In this document: piece after piece, positions 1 through 12,336 of the stretch | How the letters are laid out: every line of letters begins with the position of its first letter | How positions within the stretch are numbered: the first letter of the stretch is position 1 | DNA from: Acanthaster planci | Taxonomy: Eukaryota; Echinodermata; Asteroidea; Valvatida; Acanthasteridae | Direction: 5' to 3' | Assembly (NCBI RefSeq): GCF_001949145.1 | Contig: NW_019091403.1 | Span: forward strand, 1,349,135-1,413,134 | Length of the DNA stretch: 64,000 nucleotides | Position numbers and translations under genes: made by a program | The notes under the pieces: generated by a model | Seen by the model: only the letters and a program-made list of their open reading frames with translations | What the model was told of the DNA's origin: nothing | Databases searched by the model: none

Positions 1-3000
1 AGGTATAGAAACATTTTGACAAATACAAAAACGAAATCAATACTGAAATGAAATAAGGTTTCCATGGGGGTATCTATATCTGATAATGTCTGCAGCATAC
101 GTGAATCGAAAGTTTCCTTCTTGCAGTCAATTTCAATCATTTTCTCTGCCCTGCAGGCAAGCCTCCACACAGCCAACATTTCAGGCGGGAAACCGTATAT
201 GTCATGTTTAATTTTGCAAAGTGGTTTCTACTCAACCGATGCACGTAGTCTGACTCCGCTTTCTAGCAAAGCCGTTTGCCGAAGTATTTTAGTTTAAAAA
301 ACCAGATAAACTAAGGAGTCGTGCTAGCGGCATGAAGCTGATGACCAGGGACATACAGGAGATTGCGGATTCATCTAAAGGTGTTAAACCCACAAAAATG
401 CCCAGTTTGTTGCATGCGAGGCATGGGACATCTGTGACAATCTACGTGGACATGGCTGTGACACGCATATCAAGAAGAATACCACATTGTTTATCTCAAG
501 AGATATTCCTTCGGAGTTTTTCATCGACACCGGGAGCTTAATTTTGAAACCGTCGGGAATGGTGCTTTGCCGATTTAATCAGATTAGCGACCGTGTATGT
601 TGTCAGTCCATGATGATGCGGGGCCAAAAGGCGTTTCAATTCAAACTTTATTGGAAATGTCTGTTGCTGACAACTTTACCAGCGGTGTAAGACAAAAATA
701 CCTCTTCAGCTTCCACTTCAGAGTAGGCCTACTGGAGAAAAAAAACCAGAGCATAAAACCTTATGAGGCAAACGTAAAACAGACCAAAATAATAAGGAAA
801 ACCACCAAACCAAGCACACAAGTTTATACATGTCGGCTTAAGTTGGACTCAAGTCGAAAAAATCGCGAGATTCCTTTACATAGGCCTACCTTTTGAGATC
901 TTTAATCGACATATTGCTTTGAGCAATTAACATCATTTGAGGCCGAAGCAACTGGAAGGTTGAAAAGGACCCAAGATTAATAATGAGGTAAAAAATATGT
1001 AAAAAAGTGGCATGACACTGTTAGTTAATTTCTCCTGACAAAGAATTACACGGTTACCTTGGAATGAACCCTGAGAAAGTATTTGGAATGAAATAACATT
1101 AAAAATGAAAATGACAATAACGGTATACTGGAGATCTTAATGCACTCTGCTCTTACAAAACGTATCAGTAAGCGGCTGTAACTCACTTGTCTACTAATTA
1201 TGATAACTGATGAAATATCTATTCGTCGATTTTGTTGCAATAAAATTGTGAAAAAAATATCATAACTCACGGCTCTTACACCGAATCGGCTTTACTTCCT
1301 GGCATATAGGTCTGTCGTAATACACAATAGATTGTAAGGTAGGGGAAATGACTGATGTAAAGGGTTAAAATGGTGATTTTGTTTTAGTCAAATTAATACA
1401 GTCGAATGTAAGCGCATTGTATAAAAGGCTACGCAATATAAATAAACGGAAGACTTAAAATAACATGCTGGTAGCCCTAAGGTCAGGGTCTCACCTGTGC
1501 ATACTTAACTACAGCTCATTACGTTCATTTACCTCAAGGGTCTTCAGGGATGGCAGTGTGATTTCTGTAATGAGGCTCCTCGTCAAACCAGATCACGCAT
1601 TACTAACGCGCGTTGGGTTCCAACACCTGCCGATCAATACCTTAAAAAATTACTGTCTCAATAGGATTCCCGCAAGACTTCCGTCATCTCACCTGCCCAA
1701 GGTGGTGTGCAAACTATATCAAACCTGCCCCGAACTTTGCTCGGTGTCCTTATTTATCGATACTCAAATGGACGCAAGCAAAGGACAGCTGCTTCATGAT
1801 AGTCTTATTTGTGTCTTGGCCTTCTTGGTACACATCACCTATTGAATTTAGTCTAATTATGTTTGCATGCTATTTGTTTTTCATGCAGGGTGCATCGGAA
1901 ACAGGTATAGCGATCGGGGAATATCTCGATCTGTACAGGTGATGGGATCCTAACGTAAAGCATGGGAAACCAAATTAGCTATCTGTATCTCTATTCGTCC
2001 ACTGCGAGGAATTCAGAATGGAGGCAATGAGAGATTTCAACAGACGCTGCTTGCTGAGACGTAACCAGGTTGATACTCATTAGGTATGTAGAGGATAAGA
2101 TTCAACTGTTGAAAATAGTATTTCCCACTTGGGATATAACTAAACTAATCAACGATTGAGCTACACATTAGCACATTCATTTCACTTCATTCTCTGCAAT
2201 ATTTTTCGCATGATTTTCAGCTACATCAATAAAAAATACGATTTATTAGTCGGTAAGTCCAATGTTTACGTGTACCATTTTCCTGGCAAAAAGTAACATT
2301 TGGCAGGAGACCCATAGGCGTCAGAAAAGTAGAACCTGCTTTTATTACCTTGTTATAAATGGTTTTTGAAGAAACATGCGGGTTTGAATATCAACTGTCC
2401 GGATGTTTCTGTAGAATGTAAAACAATATGCAAAGCAATTATAACGCATGCATTGCAGTTATTGCATGCCCCAGAAGCTACATACTTTGTTTCATGTACA
2501 GCAATGTTATACGGGCAAATTGGTCTTGTAATAATCCCGGTCCTTTCAAATATGCACCTTTTCATCATGAACAATCAACAATGTCGTTCTTATACACTTC
2601 TGACGAAATATCAAGTCAAAATAGCAGCGCCCTATATTGACACCTATCAAGCAGTGCATTTAATGTAATTGTAGTTGAAAAAAATGACTAACCAAACAAC
2701 TAATTCCACTGCAAATTTGATTTAAAATGCTTCAGACCAAATAGACTATGCTTCTGCCTGTATCTTTCTTCCTGAGCGAGAAATAATAAGTAGATGTTGT
2801 CAACGACACGATATTGCACATCATTTTGCAGACAACTCACGCTTATAAACGAGCCCGCTGTTAGTCTTTGCGCGTCAGTTTCAAGCATGCCTTCATGATG
2901 AGCAGATACAACGTAATCAAACCACTGGAATGAACGGAGCTCAACTATAGCGACAAGACGAAGCCTTTGAAACGGTCGACGGGTACAATCCTCACCGGTT

Positions 3001-3566
3001 GGCATTCCAACACTCACTACTGGTTAATAATGAACTCACACAACGCGCTAGTCCCTCCGCCCAGCCGTTCTTGGCTGTCGGAACAAGTCATTTGTTTTTT
3101 CAGCACCGGCGGCATTCGCATAATGTGACTTGTGGAGTGCTACTCATCCACTCGGCAAGTCTTATCAATCAGTGGCTGCGGTAGAAATTTAATTTGAATG
3201 TCATTCTGGATAGAGATCGCCAGGCGGCAACAGGCCTCACGTGTATGCGTAGGAATTGGAACTCTTTATCATTCAAGACAGCATGTTACAGATATCTCCA
3301 GCGAAGAAACGTTGATATTCGAACCAAATGTGAAGTGTAAATCGATATCCAGAATTAGAAGCTGTTTCTGCGGTGGCACAACGCTCATTGACAGGTGGTA
3401 CGCGCGCGCGTCACATGTCTCTCCAAAACCAATATGGTGTCGTGATTTATCAAATGCACGCGTGTGTCAAGCTTAAGAACGCGCGTGAGCGCGGTGCCAA
3501 CGCAGTTATGGCGTCTTTTTAGTGTATAAACAGTATATACTCAATTTATTTTGCATATTCTAAAAT
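1..3566. other. Gene-free flank, no supported feature
   Basis: I see no convincing exon here. Open frames are short, overlap on both strands and have no recognisable domain. Two TAGGCCTA words occur near 725 and 883. The region near 3400-3490 is locally CpG-rich with alternating CG runs, but no gene start is evident next to it. Confidence 0.6.
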
Positions 3567-3884
3567 GGGTGCATTCGATTAGCTTACACGTGTAAGTCAA
3601 ACTTACACGAGAGCGTTCGTTTAGCCATCACGTGATCCTCGTGCCAGCCCCAGTGTCAGCCACTACTACCCTGGTTGGCGAGCAGGTCTCTGGAGGCTGC
3701 CCGAGTGTAATGACGTCACAGATGGACTGTTCGTGCATGGACGTACATTATGGAACTTGGCGGGGACTTGACCTTTTTCCCAGACTGCCTTGGCGAGCGA
3801 GTACAATGCAGCGTTCGATTACTCATTTCGAGGCTTCCCTTGGTGTAACACTGGTGTCTTCAGGGAAGCTAATCGAACGCACCC
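3567..3884. mobile_element. Non-autonomous DNA transposon (MITE-like), 318 bp
   Basis: The two ends are near-perfect terminal inverted repeats: the left end reads gggtgcattcgattagct and the reverse complement of the right end reads gggtgcgttcgattagct, one difference in 18. The trinucleotide AAT flanks both sides (3564-3566 and 3885-3887), consistent with a 3-bp target-site duplication. The interior has no transposase frame, so the copy would need enzyme in trans. Just inside the left end is a 14-bp perfect palindrome (cttacacgtgtaag), and the word gcgttcgttt/gcgttcgatt recurs internally. Ends beginning GGG with a 3-bp duplication suggest a PIF/Harbinger-like origin. That superfamily assignment is inference. 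Confidence 0.72.
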
Positions 3885-6800
3885 AATGTCACCACATATC
3901 ATGTGGCTGTTTTCACAACCCCGATTGGAGACCAATAACAAAAATACCTTGCCATGCTCAGACACGGGGTTGTACACATTGAGTAATCTACGGGATTGAT
4001 AAGAACTGTGAATAAACTATAAACTATGACGATAGTTGATAACGGCACTCTGCGTATACCGTCTCGCCATTTCAAACCACGCAGATCGTATGCACACGTA
4101 AAAAAGCATTTTTGACAATAGGATATTTACCAATAATTACACATTCGACATGTACATGAGAGTACACATTGTGCCGTGGATTATTGTCATGTGTTCATTT
4201 GGAATTTGCGCGCTTGCAGTGATTTATAAAACAGCTAGTTTAGACGAAAACACTGGCCGGTTTCGTGATATTATTGGGGTGGGGATATGGAAAGTAGATA
4301 AATTCTATTTGGTAAGGTTATATTGCGCCTTTATTGCGAATTTTAATAGTGATTTTGTCTCAACGTGTGAACACGATGTGTGTAGAGAGTCAAGCCCAAC
4401 GCTAAACATCCCATTGACCTACTTACAACCGTTTACTTGTCATCAGACTTGATAACAAAGTCGGCCGATAGACGATACTGGATAATACACGACGGCAAGA
4501 TTGCACAGCTCAACATTTTGTACAATGATGGCGTCATCAGAGCATTGCATTGCCAGTGAATACATAAAAGGGGAGTGTCAGATAGAGATGAGATCATGAG
4601 ACGAGATGGTCGTTCTTGTGGCGCCAAATTTCCCCACCAAATCTCCCCACCAAATCATTCCCATCAAACCTGGGCATTTGTGCCGGCAAGTGTTCCATTA
4701 CACTGCTTGTTTCGGGAAACAAATTAATTTGGAGGGAGGATTTAATGCCCACATCACGCAGGGGATTCTCTGGATCCTTGAGGCTACTTTTAAAAAGCCA
4801 CACAGGGGTATTAAACTTCTTGGAAGCGCCGGTGTAATCTGATGGAGTTTGTGCAAATGCAACCTTACAGTTCCACTGGGTTACGTATGTTCTTGCTATT
4901 TAGGGTACCATTGGTGTACATAATTTTATTATGCTATCAATTCGCATGTTCATGAGAAAAGGTGTGATGTTAGGAGGAAACCTCCATGTTTAGAAGTAAA
5001 TCAACCATAGCTTAAAGAATGTGTGTTATTTTCTGTCCTATGTTCTCCACACCTTTGTTATTTCTGTATGTTTCAGTAGTTGACAGTAGGCGAGTGAGCA
5101 AAGTTTAATTCACATAAATCGTCAATGAGCCAATTTCGGGAAACAATTTAAACAGAGGCTCCATGTTGTTTTCCTGAGGTGGCACTGAATCATTAATTAT
5201 TTCAGAAAAAGCACAGAGGATGTTTGATGCTTTTGGAAAGGGTGCTTAGCAGTAAAATTAACCAAAATTCTGATCATTAGCACTTTCAGAACTGGATCAC
5301 ACATAAACTATCTATACACGTGAGTATAATGACGCTTGCTAAGAACTAGTTCTTACTTTCCACACACGAGCTGGGGCCAAGTTGAGAATATGGTTTCGTC
5401 TAAAAGTTCTAGGTAGAATATGTCTGTCGAAAACAGTCGAGAAAAAGTACTGAAATGACTTGTTTTAGAACAATCCAATCAAAGGGTCACTCCGGTAAAC
5501 TGTGTTCGGCAATCTGTCTGTTTTGTCTGCATTGTGCAGTCTGCTACAATGGAGAAAAATTACACCAAATGCTACAATAGCTACAAATGCTACAAAAGCA
5601 AAACCACTTTTAATTGAGTTTTGAGCGATACGAGGGTGAAAATTCAGCTCTTTCCCGCATTGCTCGAACTGATGACAGATTTTGAGTGCCCAACCTGAAT
5701 ATATTCAGCAGCACAAGATAGGCACACATGAAAGCATATCCTAGAGACTCCTTTGAAATAGCTTGGAGGGGGGGTCGCTTTTAATGAGGTTATCCCCAAC
5801 GGCACCAATGCAAATCAGCATCCAGAACCCAGAACCTTGTCGCTCAATTTGAGCAGTCCAGCCCTTGTGGTTATTAAACCCGTTCGTGCTGTCCTATGTT
5901 AAGATATGAATGTAGACGAACACGTAAACACGCTGTAATCGAGACCTGGTTTATGAATCCAGATTATATCGTAGCCTGCGGGTTCGGTGACGTCATACTG
6001 TCTGGTGACGTCAGCCAGTATTAGGCGGGAAAGAAAAAACACGACAGCGACAAAGCGCTGCATTATTCAGGTTCTTATGCTTGCGTGCATCTCTTTAAAA
6101 TCTTTGCACAGACCTTACGAGGGACATAAAATGATCGCTAAGTCTATTAATTAACTGCAATGAACAAAAGGAAGTTGATGGCTTAATGAATGCGCTGTAG
6201 ATTATATTGAAACCTACTGCACGGGCCATTTTAATGCCAAGGCATAGCTTATGCCAATTTTCTGCACCTTATATTAGATGGAAACAACATTTTACCAGCG
6301 AATGAACTTCGGTAAACACCGCGTCTGCTGGCAGATTAATGTGTTTGCTTGTCGGATTTACAATAATAGTAGCCGACGGAAAACGCTTAAATGCCATGAT
6401 GACCATCTTACATTCAAAATTTCAAAAATATTTTTTCGTATTTAGAATAAATCGACTGATCTATTGGAAACATCTTTTAACCCCTAAAACTGATCGTGAT
6501 CTTCGATGGGATGTTTTATCGATATCCAGTGTTGCTTCGTTAAGGTTAGATTCTGGATGGATTCGCACCAATATTTCAAGCCAGTTGCAGAGCCCTTGCC
6601 AATATAAACCCTGCAGTTTCGATTATTCCGTCTGAAACCAAACAACCCGAGTCAAGCGGGCGTATGAATTTGACAAGCCACTTCCCCACTTTTCAGGATA
6701 TGAAACGAATTAAAGTCGATTTACCGCGGAGGACTAGAACAAACAATTTTCGATGCAGAGGAAGTTAATTTCTTAGCCGTCAGTGTTCGCTCATCCTGTC

Positions 6801-9142
6801 CCATGGTTATTTAGGCTTTAATAACTGCTGGGAAAGACGTTTGGTGGGGAGACGTGACATTTGAACATGAGGGCAAAGTTGCAAGAGTATATCGGATATT
6901 TTTTATGCAGTTAGAGTTTTTATACATTTCTATTCAACACTGCCCACAGTTTGTTCAATTTCAAATTGAATCCAAAGAGATCAAGCGATAATTGGTTGGG
7001 TCTGGGCCATTTTCACACTGGGTTTCTGCAGAAGGAAATAGAAAGTTATGCTCTGTGCTGTTGCCACATTGTTCGTCTAAACTGAAAACCATCACTGACG
7101 TCACATAAATATTGTACCAAAACACATATGCTACCTGCAACCAGAATCCTGATCCTGACAGTGGCAGGTGTATAGAGACATTTCACCTCATGTCGAAGCA
7201 AAACAAGCCGAATGAAAAGCTCTAAGCACATTCTAGATTAATATTCTGACAATCGACAGGCACAACGACCCATCCAGCTTTGAGACTAGTAAAATGTTCC
7301 TGTCGTACACCACATGGCGTCTGCAGAAACTATATATATGCCAGCAATGAACATCACTAGATGTGCATTAGGACGTACATTCATAAACGCTCTGACTAAC
7401 AGAAAAGACATTTGATGTCTTGTCAGCTGAACTAATAGGTATTTGTTTACAAAAGCAGCCAGAATCTCCTCTTGGTATCATGTTCATATCATGCTGAGAG
7501 CTAGCCCGGCGTACTCGCCCGTTGCAATACGTACAGTCGATGGAAACTCCTTTCTCGTGTTATGCATCATGTTTGTGAGGGTTGACGCAGAAGTTGAACG
7601 ATCTCATCACCAGCACGTACCACAATTAAAGTAAACAGTGCAATGCAGAAAATTGTTGAGCAATACAATAGTGACCCGTAAGGAATTCTGTCTTACCACA
7701 AAATGTGCAATACTTTACAGTCTGCCACTGTCGCCACGGGAAACCGTCGGGGGACGTACCATATTATTCTTCAATTGATTTAGTGGAGGTATTGTTTGAG
7801 AAAAAGCCATCATCGAGACGAGACGCCGTCTCAAGTTACTTTTCATGCCTTCTACTCCTGTAGTTTCGGCTTGAACGTATTCAGCTCAACGTGCATTAGG
7901 TTTTGAGTTCTTACACGACACCGCCAACTTTCCCATAGTCTTTGCTTGCCATTTATGATGTCATTGACACATTTGGTTATTCCTAAGGTTAATGACTACA
8001 CATAAATAAATAACAATATACAAAATAAACAACAGCCAAACACCAGGCCACCTGCATTACTTTCTCTTCTGACCCTCATAGTCTGGAGCCTGTTATTCTG
8101 GTCAGTACCTCACAACACCGTGGAACTAGGTCAGTGGACTAATCCCACCAGATTCCAGTTACTCCAAACCCCTCCAGAAATATCACATCAAATCCTAGTG
8201 ACGGGACAAACGAAAAAAAATCGATGAAGCGGCATTATATGAAGCGATGACCCTTCCGCTTAACTGGTAATCGTCACAGCAAAATGCAAACTGAGAATAC
8301 GCTCAGCTGTGAGTAATTCGCCGTTCTGTTTTCCTCTCCCGAGATTTCATAAATTGGAAGATCCAATATTGGGCAAGAGCAGGCTGAGTTGATTACACGT
8401 CACGTAACGAAGATATATATATAATCGAAGGAACCAACCTTCCTATCCCGACTTGAGTAAAATGAGATAAGACGAAAGAAGACAACTCAAGCCAAAGACT
8501 AGTCCTCAAAAATACAAAATAACTTGACTCACAAAAAGGGCATGGTTTAAAACAAGACTGAGTGATTAAAAAGTGTCAAATTACTTTAAAACTGTTCAGA
8601 GGCATTAAATGGTGTAGAAAGTGCATAGAATAAAATATGATTCATGACACTTGTAAAAATCTCTGACATGCTTCCAATCTTCCTTGGTGTTCCAATGAAT
8701 AAAATGGAACATCGATCAATGAAGGAAATCGAGGCAAACGTAGCTATCATGTACTGTGTAGTTTCACCTGTTATATCGTTTAACATACATTTGTATATTT
8801 GATCAGTTAAGATAGATACTAGACCAAAACATTACCCAGCCACCTCCTCTCAATGTAACTTCAAACCAGCTTAACATTAGTTTCTCAACCATGAGATAAA
8901 TTTAGTGCAGACGTGCTTCGCTGGTATCAAACATTCAAAATAATGGGAACCAGAGCTATCATTTTTCATAACTCGATTAAGGTCTTGAATTAACCTTGTA
9001 TTGTTCCAGCGAAAAAGTTCTACACAAAGCAGAAAGAGAATTACTACGCAATAGAAGGGTTAGTGCCTGCAATATGGAATCCATGTTTGTTATTCTAAAT
9101 CTACACCCTACTTCAAAATAAACGTGTCTACAAAATGAACAC
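3885..9142. other. Gene-poor stretch with scattered CRE palindromes
   Basis: No exon with splice signals and a coherent reading frame could be supported. Notable are full TGACGTCA words at 5988-5995, 6006-6013 and 7096-7103, and a short G-run at about 5767. The remaining sequence is single-copy in appearance. Confidence 0.5.
5988..6013. promoter_or_regulatory. Paired CRE palindromes (TGACGTCA x2)
   Basis: Two exact copies of the eight-base CREB/ATF consensus lie 18 bp apart centre to centre (5988-5995 and 6006-6013). An 8-bp palindrome containing CpG is expected at most about once in 64 kb of random sequence, so a pair this close is unlikely by chance. The sites could bind CREB/ATF or AP-1-type bZIP dimers. 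No adjacent gene is evident, so the target is unknown. Confidence 0.4.
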
Positions 9143-9346
9143 TAGTTGCGTAACTACGGGAGGGGGGAGAGAACAAGTGCCCCCAGCGGAAGTCTGTGCC
9201 CCCGTGGGTGCCCCCTTCCACATGAAAATTTGAAATGCACCCATTCTACATGCAATGTAAAGTTGACTTACTGTCTATGACTCTTCGAAAAACAAAATGT
9301 GTGCATGAGAGGAAAAGAAAAATGCTACCCTATAGCTACGCTACTG
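9143..9346. mobile_element. Small inverted-repeat element with C-tract body
   Basis: The left end contains agttgcgtaactacggg. The reverse complement of the right end contains cagtagcgtagctatagg. The two align over about 18 bases with several differences, giving imperfect terminal inverted repeats around a roughly 200-bp body. The body has repeated gtgccccc words at about 9176-9215. A related body and a tagctacatcactg-type right end occur again near 60880-61149, so this is a dispersed family in this genome. There is no coding capacity and no clear target duplication. Confidence 0.5.
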
Positions 9347-10000
9347 TAAGAGTTTCCACCACTGATCTCTGGTTCCCACAGTAGGAAGCGTGCAAAGAGC
9401 CATGACCTCCACATGCACCCAATATAAAACTCTGAGAGTAAATCTAACGAGACGTTTATAACATATCCTTCATATTGCTCATCGCATACATGTACCACTG
9501 ATTTAAATAATAGTTTTAATTAGTCGGGAAGACACAACCACGAACTGCAGTGCTGGTTGTTGATTTTTTTGTGTAACAAGAACACAGAATATTGAAATGA
9601 GTGGTAACAGCAATCGTTCGCATGCATAATTATCAGGTAATAGTTTCAGGTGCACAAACGGAGGAATACTTTATACCATGTTCCATAAGTCTGTTCAGGA
9701 CCTCGGACGACTACATACTTTTGTCGATTTTTGTCATGTTGTTAGGTGTTTGTGCATGAATAACACTCATTTTAAAACTCTCTTTGAACTTATGTCGCAG
9801 GTTCGTACTGGGAATCGAGTTGGGAAGCTCCAAGGTAGAAGGCCAATACACAGCCGCATATAAGCTTGGAATTTAGTTTCAACCCTCCTTCAACCCATGC
9901 TTCAACCAACCCCCTCGGCGAACCAACTTGGCTTCGGTTAGACAACAGCTGGTCACAACATGTATGCCATCACAATGTGCGAATGGATCACCAGTGCAGA

Positions 10001-10008
10001 TGACGTCA
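10001..10008. promoter_or_regulatory. CRE palindrome upstream of the 10.2-kb gene
   Basis: An exact TGACGTCA lies about 200 bp before the probable exon start at 10204 and 293 bp before the downstream ATG at 10294. If transcription begins nearby, it could be a promoter-proximal CREB/ATF site. If the exon is internal, it is intronic. Confidence 0.3.
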
Positions 10009-10203
10009 CGTAACACTCAACACTAGTTCAAGGCAAACTATAAAGTTGTGTGCACCCATGTCGGCGGAATCTATTACAACACTGCGTGCTATTGTGTGCG
10101 CACAATGATATTCCACGCATAAGCAGTAAACAATTGATATCTGTGCATAATTTGTGAATATACCAACTTGGGCCAAAGTACACTCCAAGTTTTCTTTATT
10201 CAG

Positions 10204-10806
10204 ACGGGTGGCAGTAAGTGGTCTTTGTTTGGAACCGGTTACAAACATCAGTACATGTACGACGTGTGCCAAACTTCGGAAGAGAGTGCCATAATGGAAA
10301 CGGAAACTCGACAGGTTTGGGCCTGTAAGTCCACTAGTAGAGGGTTATTTGCACTGCTCTCAAGGACAACAATACCTTTCCACGCTCTATTGAACACACC
10401 TTTGTGTGTTTTGACTATAATGCTAGGCTACGGAGTCTGGCGGGGCCATTGTGCACCGTTGGAGGGATCAATGACAAGTGAGGATTTTTTGGAGGACTAT
10501 TCGGCTGACTACAGCAGAGACAGTCAGGGCTCACAGTCGATACAAAAAATGCAGGGCTACCCAGGACCCGAAGAAGATGCACCAGGTTTCAAGTACAGCT
10601 TCAACGCAGTAGCGTCCCCGAAATACATGTACGAAGGTGTAATCATCTGTCTGCTGGCTGTCACGGCGTTCATTGGACTCGTGGTCTGGGTCCTCAAGTC
10701 CAACTTTGAGGAGCGACAGACACGAAGAATGCGTCGGGAAGCGTCTTTGCGGGACCGGAACTCGAATGTCAGTCCACTCATGACGCCGGATTCGGAGGAA
10801 TCATGA
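10204..10806 (+). CDS. Probable exon of a small two-pass membrane protein, family unknown
   Basis: An open frame ends with TGA at 10804-10806. It is probably the last or only coding exon. A good splice acceptor (pyrimidine tract, then CAG at 10201-10203) makes 10204 a plausible exon start in phase 0. Possible initiators are the ATG at 10255 (183 aa) and the ATG at 10294 (170 aa, beginning METETRQ). Counting from 10294, residues about 27-48 are hydrophobic (FHALLNTPLCVLTIMLGYGV). They are followed by an acidic, Ser/Tyr-rich loop of about 65 residues, then a strong membrane segment at about 114-132 (VIICLLAVTAFIGLVVWVL). The C-terminal tail is basic and then Ser/Asp-rich (RQTRRMRREASLRDR, ending PDSEES). 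The basic residues after the second segment fit a cytosolic tail. The first hydrophobic stretch could instead be a signal anchor. I do not recognise the family. The coding call rests on ORF length, composition and the splice site. Confidence 0.58.
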   Translation, partial: TGGSKWSLFGTGYKHQYMYDVCQTSEESAIMETETRQVWACKSTSRGLFALLSRTTIPFHALLNTPLCVLTIMLGYGVWRGHCAPLEGSMTSEDFLEDYSADYSRDSQGSQSIQKMQGYPGPEEDAPGFKYSFNAVASPKYMYEGVIICLLAVTAFIGLVVWVLKSNFEERQTRRMRREASLRDRNSNVSPLMTPDSEES

Positions 10807-11488
10807 CACGCAGAAATGAAGGCACTGTCTACTGCTGATCTTTGTATATAATCAGTTTCATGGTGTACCTATAATGTCAGACGATTGATGTACATGTGTG
10901 TCTATGGAAAGGCAGCCAGCCAATGTCATAAACAATGACGGAATTTGGAAACTTTCATCAAACTGTTTGGTATTTCACGTTAACGTTTCCCGCCGATTTC
11001 TCACGCTTTTTGTGACTTCTTGATCTAAACACCCTCACAGCTAGAGGAATTGTTATCCGGGGAAAATTAATCTACCTTTTGGCCCGAATATCAGGTTTGT
11101 TAACTGACTATTGGTACTACTACTAGAAACATGTACAGAAAGAAATCTCCTCGTACTGTACATGTACTCTACTACTACACACACCAGCGCGCTGCACGGG
11201 TCTTCAGAAAAATTACCCACTCACTCTGTTAAACAGCAGTAACCACACAGCTGGACGTGAGCCATTGAATTCAACGCGGTGCTGCAGAGTACAAGTACAT
11301 GCACATGATCTCGGGAGAGATACGGTTCACTGCAACTTGTTTGTTGACTGGGGGCCATGGAGTGCGTTCAGGTGATGTCAACAAGCAAATGAACACAAGC
11401 TCTGGCTGTACACGTACATTATATAGGGGATGTGAACGGCACCATGCACGGAATATATCACTCTGTTCAACAAACATCACCGAATAAA
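10807..11488 (+). other. Probable 3' untranslated region with poly(A) signal
   Basis: The stretch after the TGA at 10806 has no coding character. The first canonical AATAAA on the + strand that I found is at 11483-11488. If used, it gives a 3' UTR of about 0.7 kb. Confidence 0.3.
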
Positions 11489-12255
11489 TGTATAACATTA
11501 CTGCCAGGTTGAGAATGGATGTACAAAAAATTGGTATTGCAGCTTTAATAAGTGCACCCATCATTATGTAAAAGTGTCTTCTCCAGAGCTTGTTTTCCCC
11601 TTGTGTTAACTTTTGTCACCGAAATAACGCGTGTACCTGAATCTGAGATCACCGCATCTACATGTACCATATAAACGAAATTTGGCCACTTGTCAGGAAA
11701 TTTTTATAACTAAAAACCTTCAATTTTCTCCGACAAGCTCCTGTTTATTATCATGCTTAGAAATCAGTAGTCATTTCTCGACCTGTGTCCACGACCAGCG
11801 GCTGCAATGTCAGTTAGGTCATAACGTTAGGCTGCCGAGGATCGAGAGTACGTATATACTTTTTAATAGCTCCCCTTAGGCCATAGGCTCGGTAGCAGTC
11901 GAGAATCATCTCTAGGGGTGTGTTCAGCAATTAGGACCCACTGTGACTTGCACCAGCCTCTCCTCGTGATGTCTAGGTTATGTGTTAGCACGTCTGTCAA
12001 CACTTCAAGCTAGCTGGTTTTTATTAGCTTACAGTCGTCACGTGACCTCACGAGGACAACTTCTGTACAAACAGTCAGCACAGTGTCTGAAATGTGACTT
12101 CAATCATTACTGCCTGAACGGTCAAACCTGTTCAGTTGTGAGAAAAGCCTAACATTCAGATGTGATCCTTGGATTGTTTAGAAATGGAAACTCAAGAGGG
12201 AATGTAATTTACAAAGTCATAATAAATTGGTCTTTGATTGTAACAACCGAAAAAA
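11489..12255. other. No supported gene
   Basis: Short frames only. Nothing recognisable precedes the hairpin at 12256. Confidence 0.5.
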
Positions 12256-12336
12256 GTGTTTCAATGTAGGTTTGTCTCTGAAATCGATTGTTTGGCCCAA
12301 ATAATCGATTTAAGAGACAACTTTACATTGAAACAC
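12256..12336 (+). repeat. 81-nt hairpin, candidate microRNA precursor or fold-back repeat
   Basis: Arms at 12256-12289 and 12303-12336 (34 nt each) are complementary, with a 13-nt loop. As + strand RNA the stem has 30 Watson-Crick pairs, two adjacent G-U pairs and two mismatches. On the opposite strand the two G-U pairs become A-C mismatches, so the + strand folds better. The size (about 34-bp stem, small loop, no extended pairing beyond the base) resembles an animal pri-miRNA hairpin. No target-site duplication is visible, which weakens the MITE alternative. The sequence does not match a miRNA I know. Confidence 0.4.
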
